Assembly (NCBI GenBank): GCA_031315865.1
Contig: JALDRJ010000002.1
Coordinates: 1,586,001 to 1,650,000 of the forward strand
DNA length: 64,000 bases
Reading direction: 5' to 3'
Source: Nitrospirales bacterium
GTDB lineage: Bacteria; Nitrospirota; Nitrospiria; Nitrospirales; UBA8639
Under the pieces are notes generated by a model that saw only the letters and a list, made by a program, of their open reading frames with translations, was not told where the DNA came from and ran no database searches. Position 1 is the first letter of the stretch. Each line of letters begins with the position of its first letter. The position numbers and the translations under genes were made by a program. Below are positions 51,446 to 60,381 of this stretch, one piece after another.

Positions 51446-52117
51446 CTATGCTGAAATGCGGTCGTCAGGCTTTTCGAATAGGTTCTGGTGTGAACGTAGC
51501 GCGTCAGCAAGACAGGCATCAAGCTGAGCCTGGTAGAGGGTCTTGGCCTTGCTGAGTAAGTCAATGGAGATGTGTTTGATGCCGGTCAAATTGGCTCTCG
51601 TGAAATTCGTGCCCGTGAGGGAAGCATCCTGAAGCGAGGCGCCCTGAAGATTGGCATCAATCAGTGCAGCTTCTCGTAAATCTGTGAGATGTAGCTTTGT
51701 TCGCGTTAAGTCGGCCTTCGTGAGATTTCCCCACGGTAAAGAAGTCCGGGTCAAGTTTGCCTCTGTCAGATTCACTCCTGATAGGTCAGCTCTGATTAAC
51801 CCTGATCCACTGAGATCGACCATGACCATCGTGGAATTTTTCAAGGATGCCTTGATCAGGTTAGCCTCGATGATATCGGCTTCCGTGAAATTCACCGCGT
51901 TCAGGATGGACTCGGTAAAATCAGCTCTCAATAAATAAGCATCGGACATATTCGCTCCGGTGAGGTCAGCATGACTGAAATCCGCGCGCGTAAAATCATA
52001 CCCAGACAAATCGGCGTCTCGCAGGTCGGCCTGAACCGCCGGGTTCGTCCGCCGGAATTTATTCCATGCTTCAACGCCACCGTCGATCAATATGGCGAGT
52101 TGTTCAGCGTTGGCCAT
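51446..52117 (-). CDS. Pentapeptide-repeat protein
   Basis: A 223-residue protein made largely of A(D/N)LXX pentapeptide repeats (about residues 30-190), e.g. ADLRDADLSGYDFTRADF, LTEANLTRTSLPWGNL and ANLQGASLQDASLTGTNF. These fold as a right-handed quadrilateral beta-helix. Such proteins include the gyrase protector Qnr/MfpA, but most have no known role. No signal peptide, so probably cytoplasmic. The C-terminus is a short helix (LLSKAKTLYQAQLDACLADA). Confidence 0.87.
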   Translation of the reverse strand: MANAEQLAILIDGGVEAWNKFRRTNPAVQADLRDADLSGYDFTRADFSHADLTGANMSDAYLLRADFTESILNAVNFTEADIIEANLIKASLKNSTMVMVDLSGSGLIRADLSGVNLTEANLTRTSLPWGNLTKADLTRTKLHLTDLREAALIDANLQGASLQDASLTGTNFTRANLTGIKHISIDLLSKAKTLYQAQLDACLADALRSHQNLFEKPDDRISA

Positions 52118-52187
52118 GGCCGAAGTCTATCAGGTAAGGGTGGAGATGTCCTCCGAATGCCGGAGGACGTTGGGCGGGGTTGTTGTC

Positions 52188-53051
52188 CTACCGCTTCTTT
52201 AAGTATTGCAAAAATTCGGAATCAGGACTTAAGACCATCGTCGTATTGTCTCGAGTAAACGTCTTTTTATAGGCTTCCATGGAACGCAGAAATTCGAAAA
52301 ATTTCGGGCCTTGTCCGTAGGCCGCCGCATAGATTTTAAACGCTTGCGCGTCGCCGTCACCTTGTAACTCCTGGGCTGTCTTGTAGGCTTTGGCGAGAAT
52401 GATCTCCTTGTCTTTCTCTGCTTCAGAGCGAATTTTTTGGGCCTCTTCTTCACCTTCGGCGCGATACTGTTTTGCCTGCCGCTCCCGTTCAGCCTGCATT
52501 CTTTGGAAAATGGCCTTCTCATTCTGTTCCGGAAGATCTGCCCGTTTAATGCGGACGTCGGATACTTCCAGCCCATATGCCGAAGCCTTTTCATTCGAAC
52601 GCTCGGAGACGACTTTCATGATGAGTGCGCGGTTCGCTGAGACAATATCGGTTAATTCATGACGCCCCAGTTCAACCCGAAGCTCAGAATAGATGATGTC
52701 GTCCAGACGTTGAAGTGCTCCCCGCTGAGTCTGGAAAGCCTGGTACACACGGAGTGGATCCACGATACGCCACTTCGCAAAGTTATCGATGACGATGGTC
52801 TTTTTATCTTCGGTGATCACATCGCGCGAGGGTGCGTCGTAGTCGAGAAGGCGTTTATCAAAATAGGTGACTTCTTCGATAAAGGGAAATTTAATCTTGA
52901 GTCCGGGCTCGGTCACTGTATTGACGGGTTTGCCGAGGCGGACGACGATAGCCGTTTCGGTCAGGTCAACGATAAAGACGGGCGAAGCGCCAAGGATGAC
53001 CAGCAGGATGAGAATGCCGAGGAGTCCGACGAGGATATTTTGTTTGTTCAT
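52188..53051 (-). CDS. hflC: HflC, membrane protease modulator (SPFH/band 7)
   Basis: Partner of HflK in the complex that surrounds and regulates the FtsH protease. The 287-residue protein has one N-terminal membrane helix (LVGLLGILILLVILGASPVF), then the SPFH domain starting FIVDLTETAIVVRLGKPVN, LLDYDAPSRDVITEDKKTI and a helical tail (AYGQGPKFFEFLRSMEAYKK). The start overlaps the hflK stop by 4 nt on the minus strand. Confidence 0.93.
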   Translation of the reverse strand: MNKQNILVGLLGILILLVILGASPVFIVDLTETAIVVRLGKPVNTVTEPGLKIKFPFIEEVTYFDKRLLDYDAPSRDVITEDKKTIVIDNFAKWRIVDPLRVYQAFQTQRGALQRLDDIIYSELRVELGRHELTDIVSANRALIMKVVSERSNEKASAYGLEVSDVRIKRADLPEQNEKAIFQRMQAERERQAKQYRAEGEEEAQKIRSEAEKDKEIILAKAYKTAQELQGDGDAQAFKIYAAAYGQGPKFFEFLRSMEAYKKTFTRDNTTMVLSPDSEFLQYLKKR

Positions 53052-54091
53052 GACCCCGCTCCTCCTTCTCGTGATGAACTCAAGGGCTGTTTCAGCCGGT
53101 CGAGTGGAAGATACGGGAGGACATTCTTCCCTGCATTCGTGTCAAGAATGATTTTATCCGTGTTGGAAAGAATTTCTTCCATGGTTTCGATGTAGACACG
53201 TTTGCTGATGACGTCTTTGGCTTGGTTGTATTCCTTGAGCGTCTTCAAAAAGTGATTGGCTTCACCCTCGGCTTTGGTGATGCGTGCCTGAGCGTACGCC
53301 TTCGCGATGTTCACCTGTTGAGCCGCTTCACCTTTGGCTCTGGGCAAGAGGTCGTTCCGGTACCCGTGAGCTTGATTGATTAGCTTCTCACGGTCTTCTT
53401 TCGCACTCGCAACGTCTTTGAACGCCGCGGCGACGGCTTCTGGCGGATTGACATCCTGGAGCTGGACCGTCGCGATTTGTACGCCTGCTTGGTATTGATC
53501 GAGGATTCCCTGCAAGAGAGCTTGGGTGCTTTGCTGGATCTCGGCCTTTCCGACCGTCAAGGCTTCATCTATCTTGTTTTTCCCGATGACTTCACGCATG
53601 GCCGCTTCGGCAGAATTATGAATGGTGGCATCAACGTTGGTGACATTGTAGAGGTAATCGCGAGCGTTCTTGATTTTATATTGAACGATAAATTCGACTG
53701 ACAGGATATTCATGTCCCCCGTGAGCATCAAGGATTCGCGAGGAACCGGGCGTGTCCTTCCTCGTTCATCCGTTCGGAATCCCACTTCGACGCGGTGTAG
53801 TTTTTCAACTTTCGGAGTCACGACGGTTTCGATGAAAGGGATTTTCAGATGCGGTCCAGGTTCGACGGTCCGAACAACGTTGCCAAACCGTTTGACCAAC
53901 CCCTCTTCATCAGGAGCCACGATGAAAAACGATTGTGCGAGAGCCAGTATGGCGACGACGATCAGAGCGATCGACGTGAATCCACCACCCGTCGGTACGA
54001 TACGCTTGAATTGATCTTGAGCTTTTTTCAGGGCTTCATCAAGCGGATCATCCCCGCTACGTCCCCAAGGGTCTTTGGGCTCCCACGTCAT
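53048..54091 (-). CDS. hflK: HflK, membrane protease modulator (SPFH/band 7)
   Basis: Upstream partner of HflC. From ATG 54091 it has 347 residues: MTWEPKDPWGRSGDD start typical of HflK, one membrane helix (TSIALIVVAILALAQSFFIV), the SPFH domain (APDEEGLVKRFGNVVRTVEP, GEMNILSVE-like GDMNILSVEFIVQYKI), and a C-terminal coiled coil. AAGGAG lies 6 nt before this start; an upstream ATG at 54178 would add an unrelated tail. hflK and hflC form one operon. Confidence 0.93.
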   Translation of the reverse strand: MTWEPKDPWGRSGDDPLDEALKKAQDQFKRIVPTGGGFTSIALIVVAILALAQSFFIVAPDEEGLVKRFGNVVRTVEPGPHLKIPFIETVVTPKVEKLHRVEVGFRTDERGRTRPVPRESLMLTGDMNILSVEFIVQYKIKNARDYLYNVTNVDATIHNSAEAAMREVIGKNKIDEALTVGKAEIQQSTQALLQGILDQYQAGVQIATVQLQDVNPPEAVAAAFKDVASAKEDREKLINQAHGYRNDLLPRAKGEAAQQVNIAKAYAQARITKAEGEANHFLKTLKEYNQAKDVISKRVYIETMEEILSNTDKIILDTNAGKNVLPYLPLDRLKQPLSSSREGGAGS

Positions 54092-54306
54092 GCACGGCTC
54101 CTTCGTCCAAGAGTTTGATCGACAAATGTCATTGTGAAACTTGGGTGCCACGTTATCAGAAATCACACGAGCGGGCAATAAAAATTGGAGTGTTCCTTGG
54201 TCTCGCGGATGATCACCGTGTAGTGAAAACGCATGAAATGAGGATTCAGGAAAAGACTTTTCTCGAGGTGCCAGTTCTTAATCTTTAGGGTTCTGATAGT
54301 CTACGG

Positions 54307-54951
54307 ATGGAAGTTTTGTTAGGGTACCCAATTCTTCGCGGCCCAATTCGTTGCGACATGGATGTTTCACCCCACAAATACCTCGTGTTCAATAAACCGT
54401 ATGGAATCTTGTCTTCCTTCACGGATTCTGATGGGCGCCCGACGTTAGCCCAGTACATCAAGACTCCATACGTATATGCCGCGGGTCGACTCGACCTGGA
54501 TAGTGAGGGGCTTTTGTTGTTAACCTCGGACGCGAGGCTGCGGCATCGTATAACCGACCCGCGCTATAAGGTTTGGAAAACATACTGGGTTCAAGTGGAG
54601 CGAGTTCCCACGGAAGAGGCGTTATCAACCTTGCGGAGTGGGGTATTCCTCAAAGGAAAGAAAACCCGGCCAGCTAAGGTCAAGCGGCTTTCGTCAGAAC
54701 CATGTTTGTGGCCGCGAGCAGTTCCCATACGGTATCGTAAACATGTCCCAACGGAATGGCTTCAGATCGAGATTCGCGAAGGAGTCAACCGACAGATTCG
54801 GAGAATGACTGCTACGGTTGGTTATCCCACGCTCCGGTTAGCTCGTGTTCGAATTGGTTCCCTGTATCTTGAACATTTACAACCTGGAGAGAGTCGCGAG
54901 ATGACTAAGGAAGAAGTCGATGCCCTGTATCAGTCCTGCTTCGACCATTGA
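54307..54951 (+). CDS. rluE: Pseudouridine synthase RluE-like (RsuA family)
   Basis: Isomerises uridine to pseudouridine in 23S rRNA (U2457 for E. coli RluE). The 214-residue protein lacks the S4 domain, as RluE does, and shows KYLVFNKPYGILSSFTDSDG, the catalytic Asp motif YAAGRLDLDSEGLLLLT, and REGVNRQIRRMTATVGYPTL. The start may be ATG 54307 or the internal ATG 54358 (MDVSPHKYLVF). Assignment to RluE rather than RsuA/RluB is from the missing S4 domain and the ending. Confidence 0.85.
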   Translation: MEVLLGYPILRGPIRCDMDVSPHKYLVFNKPYGILSSFTDSDGRPTLAQYIKTPYVYAAGRLDLDSEGLLLLTSDARLRHRITDPRYKVWKTYWVQVERVPTEEALSTLRSGVFLKGKKTRPAKVKRLSSEPCLWPRAVPIRYRKHVPTEWLQIEIREGVNRQIRRMTATVGYPTLRLARVRIGSLYLEHLQPGESREMTKEEVDALYQSCFDH

Positions 54952-55380
54952 GCTTGTGCGGCTTTTTCATGTCGAATGAGAGTCAATCGATGGGCAGGGT
55001 TGTCTGTGACCTCATTATTTTCCTCAAGACTGCAGGCAGCTACCTAGTAGAAACCCACATATGGGCTTGATCATTTTGTTCTCTACTGGTTATAATGGCC
55101 TGTTTTTTCGGATAATTTTCCTATCATGCTGCTGATCGTGAGCACATCTGTTGATTCGCCGTTATTCTTCGTGTAGGAGCAAGTCACGAGCGAATAACGA
55201 CGCCAGCCATTTGGCCATCCACGTTTCATGAAGGAATCTTTGGTAACAATTGCGTAATAACGTTCTATCGATTTGATATGAACGAAGACGAGTCAGAATC
55301 TAGATGTGAGCAATTTATTGCCTCGTCGTATGAGTGAGCGTCGGAGTAATCTTTCTTAGAAGAATGGAGAACTAGATAAC
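54952..55380. promoter_or_regulatory. Long hppA upstream region with a strong hairpin
   Basis: 429 bp without a gene. At 55160-55199, CGTTATTC T TCGTG pairs with CACGA GC GAATAACG (13 bp, small internal loop, 11-nt apical loop). No T-run follows. The element sits about 180 bp before hppA and is a candidate leader structure or operator. No convincing -35/-10 was fixed. Confidence 0.5.
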
Positions 55381-57522
55381 ATGGCGATAACTATTATTCT
55401 GGCCCTTTCACTGCTTGGACTAGTCATAGCGTTTTACTATTCATCCTCCATTCAAAAAATTCCGATTGACATGGGGGTGGATGATCCTGAGATTAAGCAA
55501 CGATTAGCGCGGATCCATGCAGCGATCGCGGGCGGAGCCATGGCCTTTTTAAAACAGGAATATAAATTCATGGCTATTTTCATGGCCGTGTTTGCGGCGA
55601 TCATCGCTATTTTGATCGATGATCATCATACGGACTATGTGAATGAAGGGATCTATACGGCCATTGCGTTTATCTTTGGGGCGATTATTTCGATCGTGTC
55701 GGGTTTTATCGGCATGAAGATCGCTACGCAAGGAAACGTACGGACGACCGTTTCGGCCAATAAGTCGCTTTCAGAGGCCTTCAACGTAGCGTTGCATTCC
55801 GGGTCTGTGATGGGTTTTGGGCTTGTGAGTCTCGCTGCACTCGGTATGCTTCTGATCTATCTTCTACTCGTCAACATCATGCCGGAACAACTCCCTACTC
55901 ACATCCTTATGGAGGTTATCGCGGGGTTTGGTCTTGGGGGCTCGAGTATTGCGTTATTCGCCCGGGTAGGCGGTGGAATATTCACCAAGGCAGCGGATGT
56001 CGGGGCCGATTTGGTTGGGAAGGTCGAAGCCGGTATCCCTGAAGATGATCCCAGAAACCCCGCTGTGATTGCGGACAATGTGGGCGATAACGTCGGTGAT
56101 GTGGCCGGGATGGGCGCTGATTTGTTCGGTTCTTGTGCGGAAAGTACCTGTGCCGCGATGGTGATCAGCGCGGTGGCCTTTTCCGGGATGGTCGATGCGT
56201 TGCTCTATCCGATCGTGATTTCAGCCATCGGGATTCCCATCAGTTTGCTGACTATGATGATGATTAAAGTCAACACGGAAGACGAAGTCGGGCCGGCATT
56301 GAAAAAAATGTTGATTGTGTCCAGCGCGTTGACAGCCGTGGCAATGTTCGTTGTGACGAAAATGATGGTGCCCGAGTCCTTTCAAATCGCAGGACATACC
56401 TACTCGGATATTGGGGTCTATTTCTGTTTTTTAACAGGCCTAATCGCGGGCCTCCTGGTCGGACTGATGACAGAGTACTACACGTCGCATGATTATACGC
56501 CGGTGAGAGAAGTCGCGAAATCATGTGAAACGGGGTCGGCGACGAATATTATCTTTGGGTTGGCCTTAGGATACCAGAGCGCTGTAGGCCCATACCTGGC
56601 GATCGGGTTGGCGATTTATATTCCCTGGATGTTGGCCGGTATGTATGGTGTGGCGATTGCCTCACTCGGGATGTTGGGCACGTTGGTCATTGCATTAACC
56701 ATTGATGCGTACGGACCCGTTTCGGATAATGCCGGGGGCATCGCCGAAATGGCCGGAATGCCGGAGCGTGTACGAAATCGGACTGATGTCTTGGACGCCG
56801 CTGGAAATACGACTGCAGCCATCGGAAAAGGGTTTGCGATCGGAGCTGCGATCTTGACGTCATTGGCCTTGTTCGCGGCTTTCCTCACTCGGGCTGATTT
56901 ACTGCTCAAGGAGCAACACGGGGCAGACTATGATCTCTTGGGGAGCATCAATCTGCTCGATCCTCTGGTCTATACTGGACTCTTTATCGGTGCCGTGTTA
57001 CCGGCTTACTTTTCTGCGATGACGATGAAGTCCGTGGGATCAGCAGCCTATAAGATGATCGAAGAGGTTCGACGTCAGTTTCGTACCATCCCGGGACTCA
57101 TGGAAGGAAAAGCCGAGGCGGACTATGAACAATGTGTCGCCATCTCGACTCAGGCTGCCCTGAAAGAAATGATTGCTCCGGGTATTCTAATCATGGGAAC
57201 TCCTTTAATTACGGGATTCTTATTCGGCATTCAGGCTGTCGCCGGGGTCTTGGCCGGGTCACTTGTTGCTGGTGGAGTGATTGCCATTTCTTCGTCGAAC
57301 AGTGGCGGGGCCTGGGACAACGCGAAGAAATACATCGAGAAGGGCAATCTTGGAGGAAAGGGCACAGAGGTTCATAAGGCGGCAGTGGTAGGCGATACGG
57401 TGGGGGATCCATTGAAAGATACCTCGGGTCCATCACTGAATATTCTTATAAAGCTGTCGGCAATTTTATCATTGGTCTTTGTCCCATTTTTTGTCCAATA
57501 TGGAGGGCTCTTGACTCGATAA
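55381..57522 (+). CDS. hppA: Membrane-bound ion-pumping pyrophosphatase
   Basis: Pumps ions across the membrane using pyrophosphate hydrolysis. The 713-residue, about 16-helix protein has the signature [20 protein letters not shown] and [20 protein letters not shown], plus [11 protein letters not shown] and [15 protein letters not shown]. The motif [10 protein letters not shown] has Ala (residue 479) where K+-independent enzymes have Lys (GNTTKA), so this belongs to the K+-stimulated class. Whether it pumps H+ or Na+ cannot be settled here. It recovers energy from PPi made in biosynthesis. Confidence 0.94.
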   Translation: MAITIILALSLLGLVIAFYYSSSIQKIPIDMGVDDPEIKQRLARIHAAIAGGAMAFLKQEYKFMAIFMAVFAAIIAILIDDHHTDYVNEGIYTAIAFIFGAIISIVSGFIGMKIATQGNVRTTVSANKSLSEAFNVALHSGSVMGFGLVSLAALGMLLIYLLLVNIMPEQLPTHILMEVIAGFGLGGSSIALFARVGGGIFTKAADVGADLVGKVEAGIPEDDPRNPAVIADNVGDNVGDVAGMGADLFGSCAESTCAAMVISAVAFSGMVDALLYPIVISAIGIPISLLTMMMIKVNTEDEVGPALKKMLIVSSALTAVAMFVVTKMMVPESFQIAGHTYSDIGVYFCFLTGLIAGLLVGLMTEYYTSHDYTPVREVAKSCETGSATNIIFGLALGYQSAVGPYLAIGLAIYIPWMLAGMYGVAIASLGMLGTLVIALTIDAYGPVSDNAGGIAEMAGMPERVRNRTDVLDAAGNTTAAIGKGFAIGAAILTSLALFAAFLTRADLLLKEQHGADYDLLGSINLLDPLVYTGLFIGAVLPAYFSAMTMKSVGSAAYKMIEEVRRQFRTIPGLMEGKAEADYEQCVAISTQAALKEMIAPGILIMGTPLITGFLFGIQAVAGVLAGSLVAGGVIAISSSNSGGAWDNAKKYIEKGNLGGKGTEVHKAAVVGDTVGDPLKDTSGPSLNILIKLSAILSLVFVPFFVQYGGLLTR

Positions 57523-57827
57523 ACTCTCACGCTGCTTCTTAAATCGTTATATATAAGAGGTACGAAAAAATACCCGAAGTTTCGGGTATTCCCTCTTACT
57601 GCGGGGGTATTGCTCGCGTCCAGAAAATGTCATACAATGATTCATCTATCTATTCAACATTCCTAATTTTCCGCATTTATTATTCTTTATCTTTCTTCCC
57701 GTCTTTATCCCAACTCGTTTCAAAGAATCGTGCTGCAACTTTTTTCCGAACGTAGATATCCGTCTATGACTTCGTGAAAACGTTCAGCTGAAGTGTCGTT
57801 ATTCACAGCCTCGTTCGCGAGAGACGT
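57523..57827. other. 305-bp intergenic region with terminator-like hairpin
   Basis: AATACCCGA (57569-57577) and TCGGGTATT (57582-57590) form a 9-bp stem with an AGTT loop. On plus it is preceded by an A-run and followed by CCCTCTT, so it is weak as the hppA terminator. Read on minus it is followed by TTTTTT and would be a proper terminator. The rest shows nothing clear. Confidence 0.55.
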
Positions 57828-59150
57828 ATGCTCGTGCATCCACCCAATCGTTCCGTCGACTTGCCTCGAACGCTGAAAGGCCAAAGGCAAACTGAAAAAA
57901 TTGTATTTCAGGTCGTCCGGACACGTTCCAGGAGAGAGTTTCTGTGGGGCGGGCTGGTCGTCGTTCTAGGGGGGATCGCCCTTGCTCTAGATTCGACACC
58001 AAATTCCAGCACAGTGGTTGGGACCATCTATGCACTCTGTGTCGTGCTGGCATCACGCATATCCTATACGTCTGCTGCGTACGTGACAGCAATTATCTGC
58101 TCAATCCTCTCCCTCTTACCGCTGGCCAATTCGGATTTAACTCGTTTGGCGTGGAGTGATGTGACAGACCGGCTTCTGGTGTTGCTCGCCATTTGGGTGG
58201 CAGCATTCCTCTCCATGCTGTGGGATAAGCCTCAATATGACAATCAGCAGAGCGTTCGCGGAAATCAGAGGCGTTCAACTCGTCCGACGCTTCATGCGGA
58301 AGTGACCACCGAACAAGCATCAGTCGAACCACAGCCATCTTTATCCGCGAATGTTGATGATCTGGCACGACTGAATGATGCGCTATTGCAAAAAAACTAT
58401 GAGTTAGAAACCCTCATTAATGTCGTCTCACATGATCTGCGTTCTCCACTCGTGAATATCCAGGGTTTTAGTAAAGAACTGGACAATTCCTGCGCAAGAC
58501 TTCGAGAAAAAATTGAGCACATGCCTTCTCATGAATTACCCCCTGCCGAGATCGTGCAGCTGTTGGATGAAGAAATTCCGGAAGCCTTACGCTTTATACG
58601 AGCGGGGTCAGAGAAGATTAGCAGTGTTCTTTCAGGAATCTTGCAATTTTCAAGACTCGGCCGTTTATCATTGAATCAATCACCGCTGAACCTCAATATC
58701 ATCGTCTATGGTATTGCGACGGTCATGGAATTTCAGCTGAAGGAAAAAGGCGTGTTGCTCCAAATTGATGACCTCCCTGATTGTCTGGGTGATGAGACCC
58801 TCGTGAGTCAGGTGTTTTCGAATCTCATCGAAAATGCCTACAAATACCTGGATCCCGCGAGACCTGGCGTGATTCGTATTTCAGGAAAGATCCAGGATGA
58901 AAAATCCATTTATACGGTGGAGGACAATGGCATCGGGATTCATCCCGATCATGAAGGGAAAATATTCGAGATGTTTCATCGGCTGAATCCCAAGGAAGGC
59001 GGCGGAGAGGGTCTGGGGCTCACGATCGTCAGAAGAATCGTCGAGCGTCACCAGGGCAACGTGTGGGTCGAATCGGAATTTGGACATGGGACGAAATTTA
59101 TGGTCAGTTTTCCTTCTGCTACCACCGTGCATAAGGCAGGGAAGACTTGA
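57828..59150 (+). CDS. Sensor histidine kinase with N-terminal membrane domain
   Basis: A 440-residue kinase. The N-terminus has three to four membrane helices (about 40-132) with only short loops between, so it may sense a membrane or intracellular signal. Then come a linker, a dimerisation domain with His202 in VVSHDLRSPLVNIQG, and the ATPase domain with N-box LIENAYKYLD, VEDNGIGIHP and GGGEGLGLTIVRRI. A fairly short ATPase domain is typical of the phytochrome-like HisKA group. Its stop overlaps the TTG start of the response regulator. Confidence 0.87.
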   Translation: MLVHPPNRSVDLPRTLKGQRQTEKIVFQVVRTRSRREFLWGGLVVVLGGIALALDSTPNSSTVVGTIYALCVVLASRISYTSAAYVTAIICSILSLLPLANSDLTRLAWSDVTDRLLVLLAIWVAAFLSMLWDKPQYDNQQSVRGNQRRSTRPTLHAEVTTEQASVEPQPSLSANVDDLARLNDALLQKNYELETLINVVSHDLRSPLVNIQGFSKELDNSCARLREKIEHMPSHELPPAEIVQLLDEEIPEALRFIRAGSEKISSVLSGILQFSRLGRLSLNQSPLNLNIIVYGIATVMEFQLKEKGVLLQIDDLPDCLGDETLVSQVFSNLIENAYKYLDPARPGVIRISGKIQDEKSIYTVEDNGIGIHPDHEGKIFEMFHRLNPKEGGGEGLGLTIVRRIVERHQGNVWVESEFGHGTKFMVSFPSATTVHKAGKT

Positions 59151-59590
59151 GTCAGTCACCGATAATTCTCATTGCTGAAGATGATGACGGTCATGCGGCG
59201 CTCATCGAGCGCAATCTTCAGCGGTCGGGGGGAAGTCGAACGTATCTTCGGCTGAAAGATGGACAAGAAGCCCTGGACTTTTTATTCCGGCGGGGAGACG
59301 GGAAAGTTCGGATCCAGCACTGTCCGTATATTCTGCTCTTGGATCTTAATCTTCCGAAAATTAACGGTCTCGAAGTTCTGAGGCAAATAAAGGAACATAC
59401 GGAGTTGCGGAAAATTCCGGTCACGGTATTTTCCACGACCGATGATCCTCAAGAGGTCCAGCAATGTCATGATTTGGGGTGTAGCTATTATATTACAAAA
59501 CCAACGGAACCAGACGGGTTCATAGATGTCATCGCCCGCCTCGGGCAGCTATTGCATGTTGTCCAGGTGCCTCAAATCCATGACTATTAA
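59147..59590 (+). CDS. Single-domain response regulator (Rcp1-like)
   Basis: A 147-residue receiver with no output domain: acidic E11-D13, phosphoacceptor Asp66 in ILLLDLNLPKINGLEVL, and Lys118 in YYITKPTEPDGF. It resembles Rcp1-type regulators, which partner phytochrome-like kinases through phosphorelay or binding. The start codon is TTG within a TTGA overlap with the kinase stop, so it is translationally coupled. The target of the signal is not visible. Confidence 0.87.
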   Translation: MSQSPIILIAEDDDGHAALIERNLQRSGGSRTYLRLKDGQEALDFLFRRGDGKVRIQHCPYILLLDLNLPKINGLEVLRQIKEHTELRKIPVTVFSTTDDPQEVQQCHDLGCSYYITKPTEPDGFIDVIARLGQLLHVVQVPQIHDY

Positions 59591-59678
59591 TGTGATGCCG
59601 AGGCCGCAAGGGTCTTTGGTTAAAGAAGGCTTGAGAGCTGAGACGCGTTTTGTGTACGACAGAGGAAGAGAGAGAAAT

Positions 59679-60134
59679 TTAAGGATTGACCCACTGACGG
59701 CGTACGTTGTGTCTTGACTTGATATTCGAGTGGCTTTTGGATTTCGTTTTCCGGTATTTCCAGCCCAGCGACCGGAGGATTCGACTGACATGATCGGCAT
59801 GATAACGAATCCCAAATGTCCGCCGGATGACTTTTTGAACATGATGGCAAGTCCAATAGTCGGCGCGCAGCTTTGCGGCTCGTGGCCCTTTCCGTAAAAT
59901 CTTTGCTAATTGCAGGCGCTGTTGCCGTGAAAGACGGGAAGGCCGTCCGGTATGCGGTTTAGCTTTGAGAGCGTCGGAGCCTCCTTGTTCCAGCGCATCC
60001 TTCCAACGTTTGACCGACGATGGTGCCGCGCCGATCTGACGAGCCACTTCACGAATGCCTTTTCCTCTGGCGAGTAGTTTCGCGGCTTGCCGCCTGCGAG
60101 TCTCAAGTTTTTCTGGGCTACCTTTGGGACGCAT
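59679..60134 (-). mobile_element. IS630-type transposase N-terminal fragment
   Basis: About 151 residues holding the helix-turn-helix and winged-helix part of an IS630/Tc1 transposase: RRRQAAKLLARGKGIREVA, RQIGAAPSSVKRWKDALEQG, GRPSRLSRQQRLQLAKIL and YHADHVSRILRSLGWKYRK. The catalytic DDE domain, which normally follows, is missing: the frame ends shortly after, with only RRQWV left. It is thus a truncated element or a domesticated DNA-binding protein. IS630 elements target TA, like the ends of the 93-bp repeat here. Confidence 0.78.
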
Positions 60135-60381
60135 ATTTCTTTTTTCGGAACCTGTCTGTGCTTTCTTAAGAGCGGGCACGAAAAAATATTTATTTTCTGG
60201 ATTGCCTGAGCCTTCTCGTTGAGGCAGAGGAACGTCTGAAGTTAAACCCAGGAAGTTCGATAGGACTAAAGCGAAATTTCGAGTAGGGAAATGGATGAGA
60301 GAGAAGTCAGATCATGGGTGATGCGACCAGATGCAGGCTCGTAGCGGATTTCCGTACAAGCCTGTTTGGTAATACAGTCGA

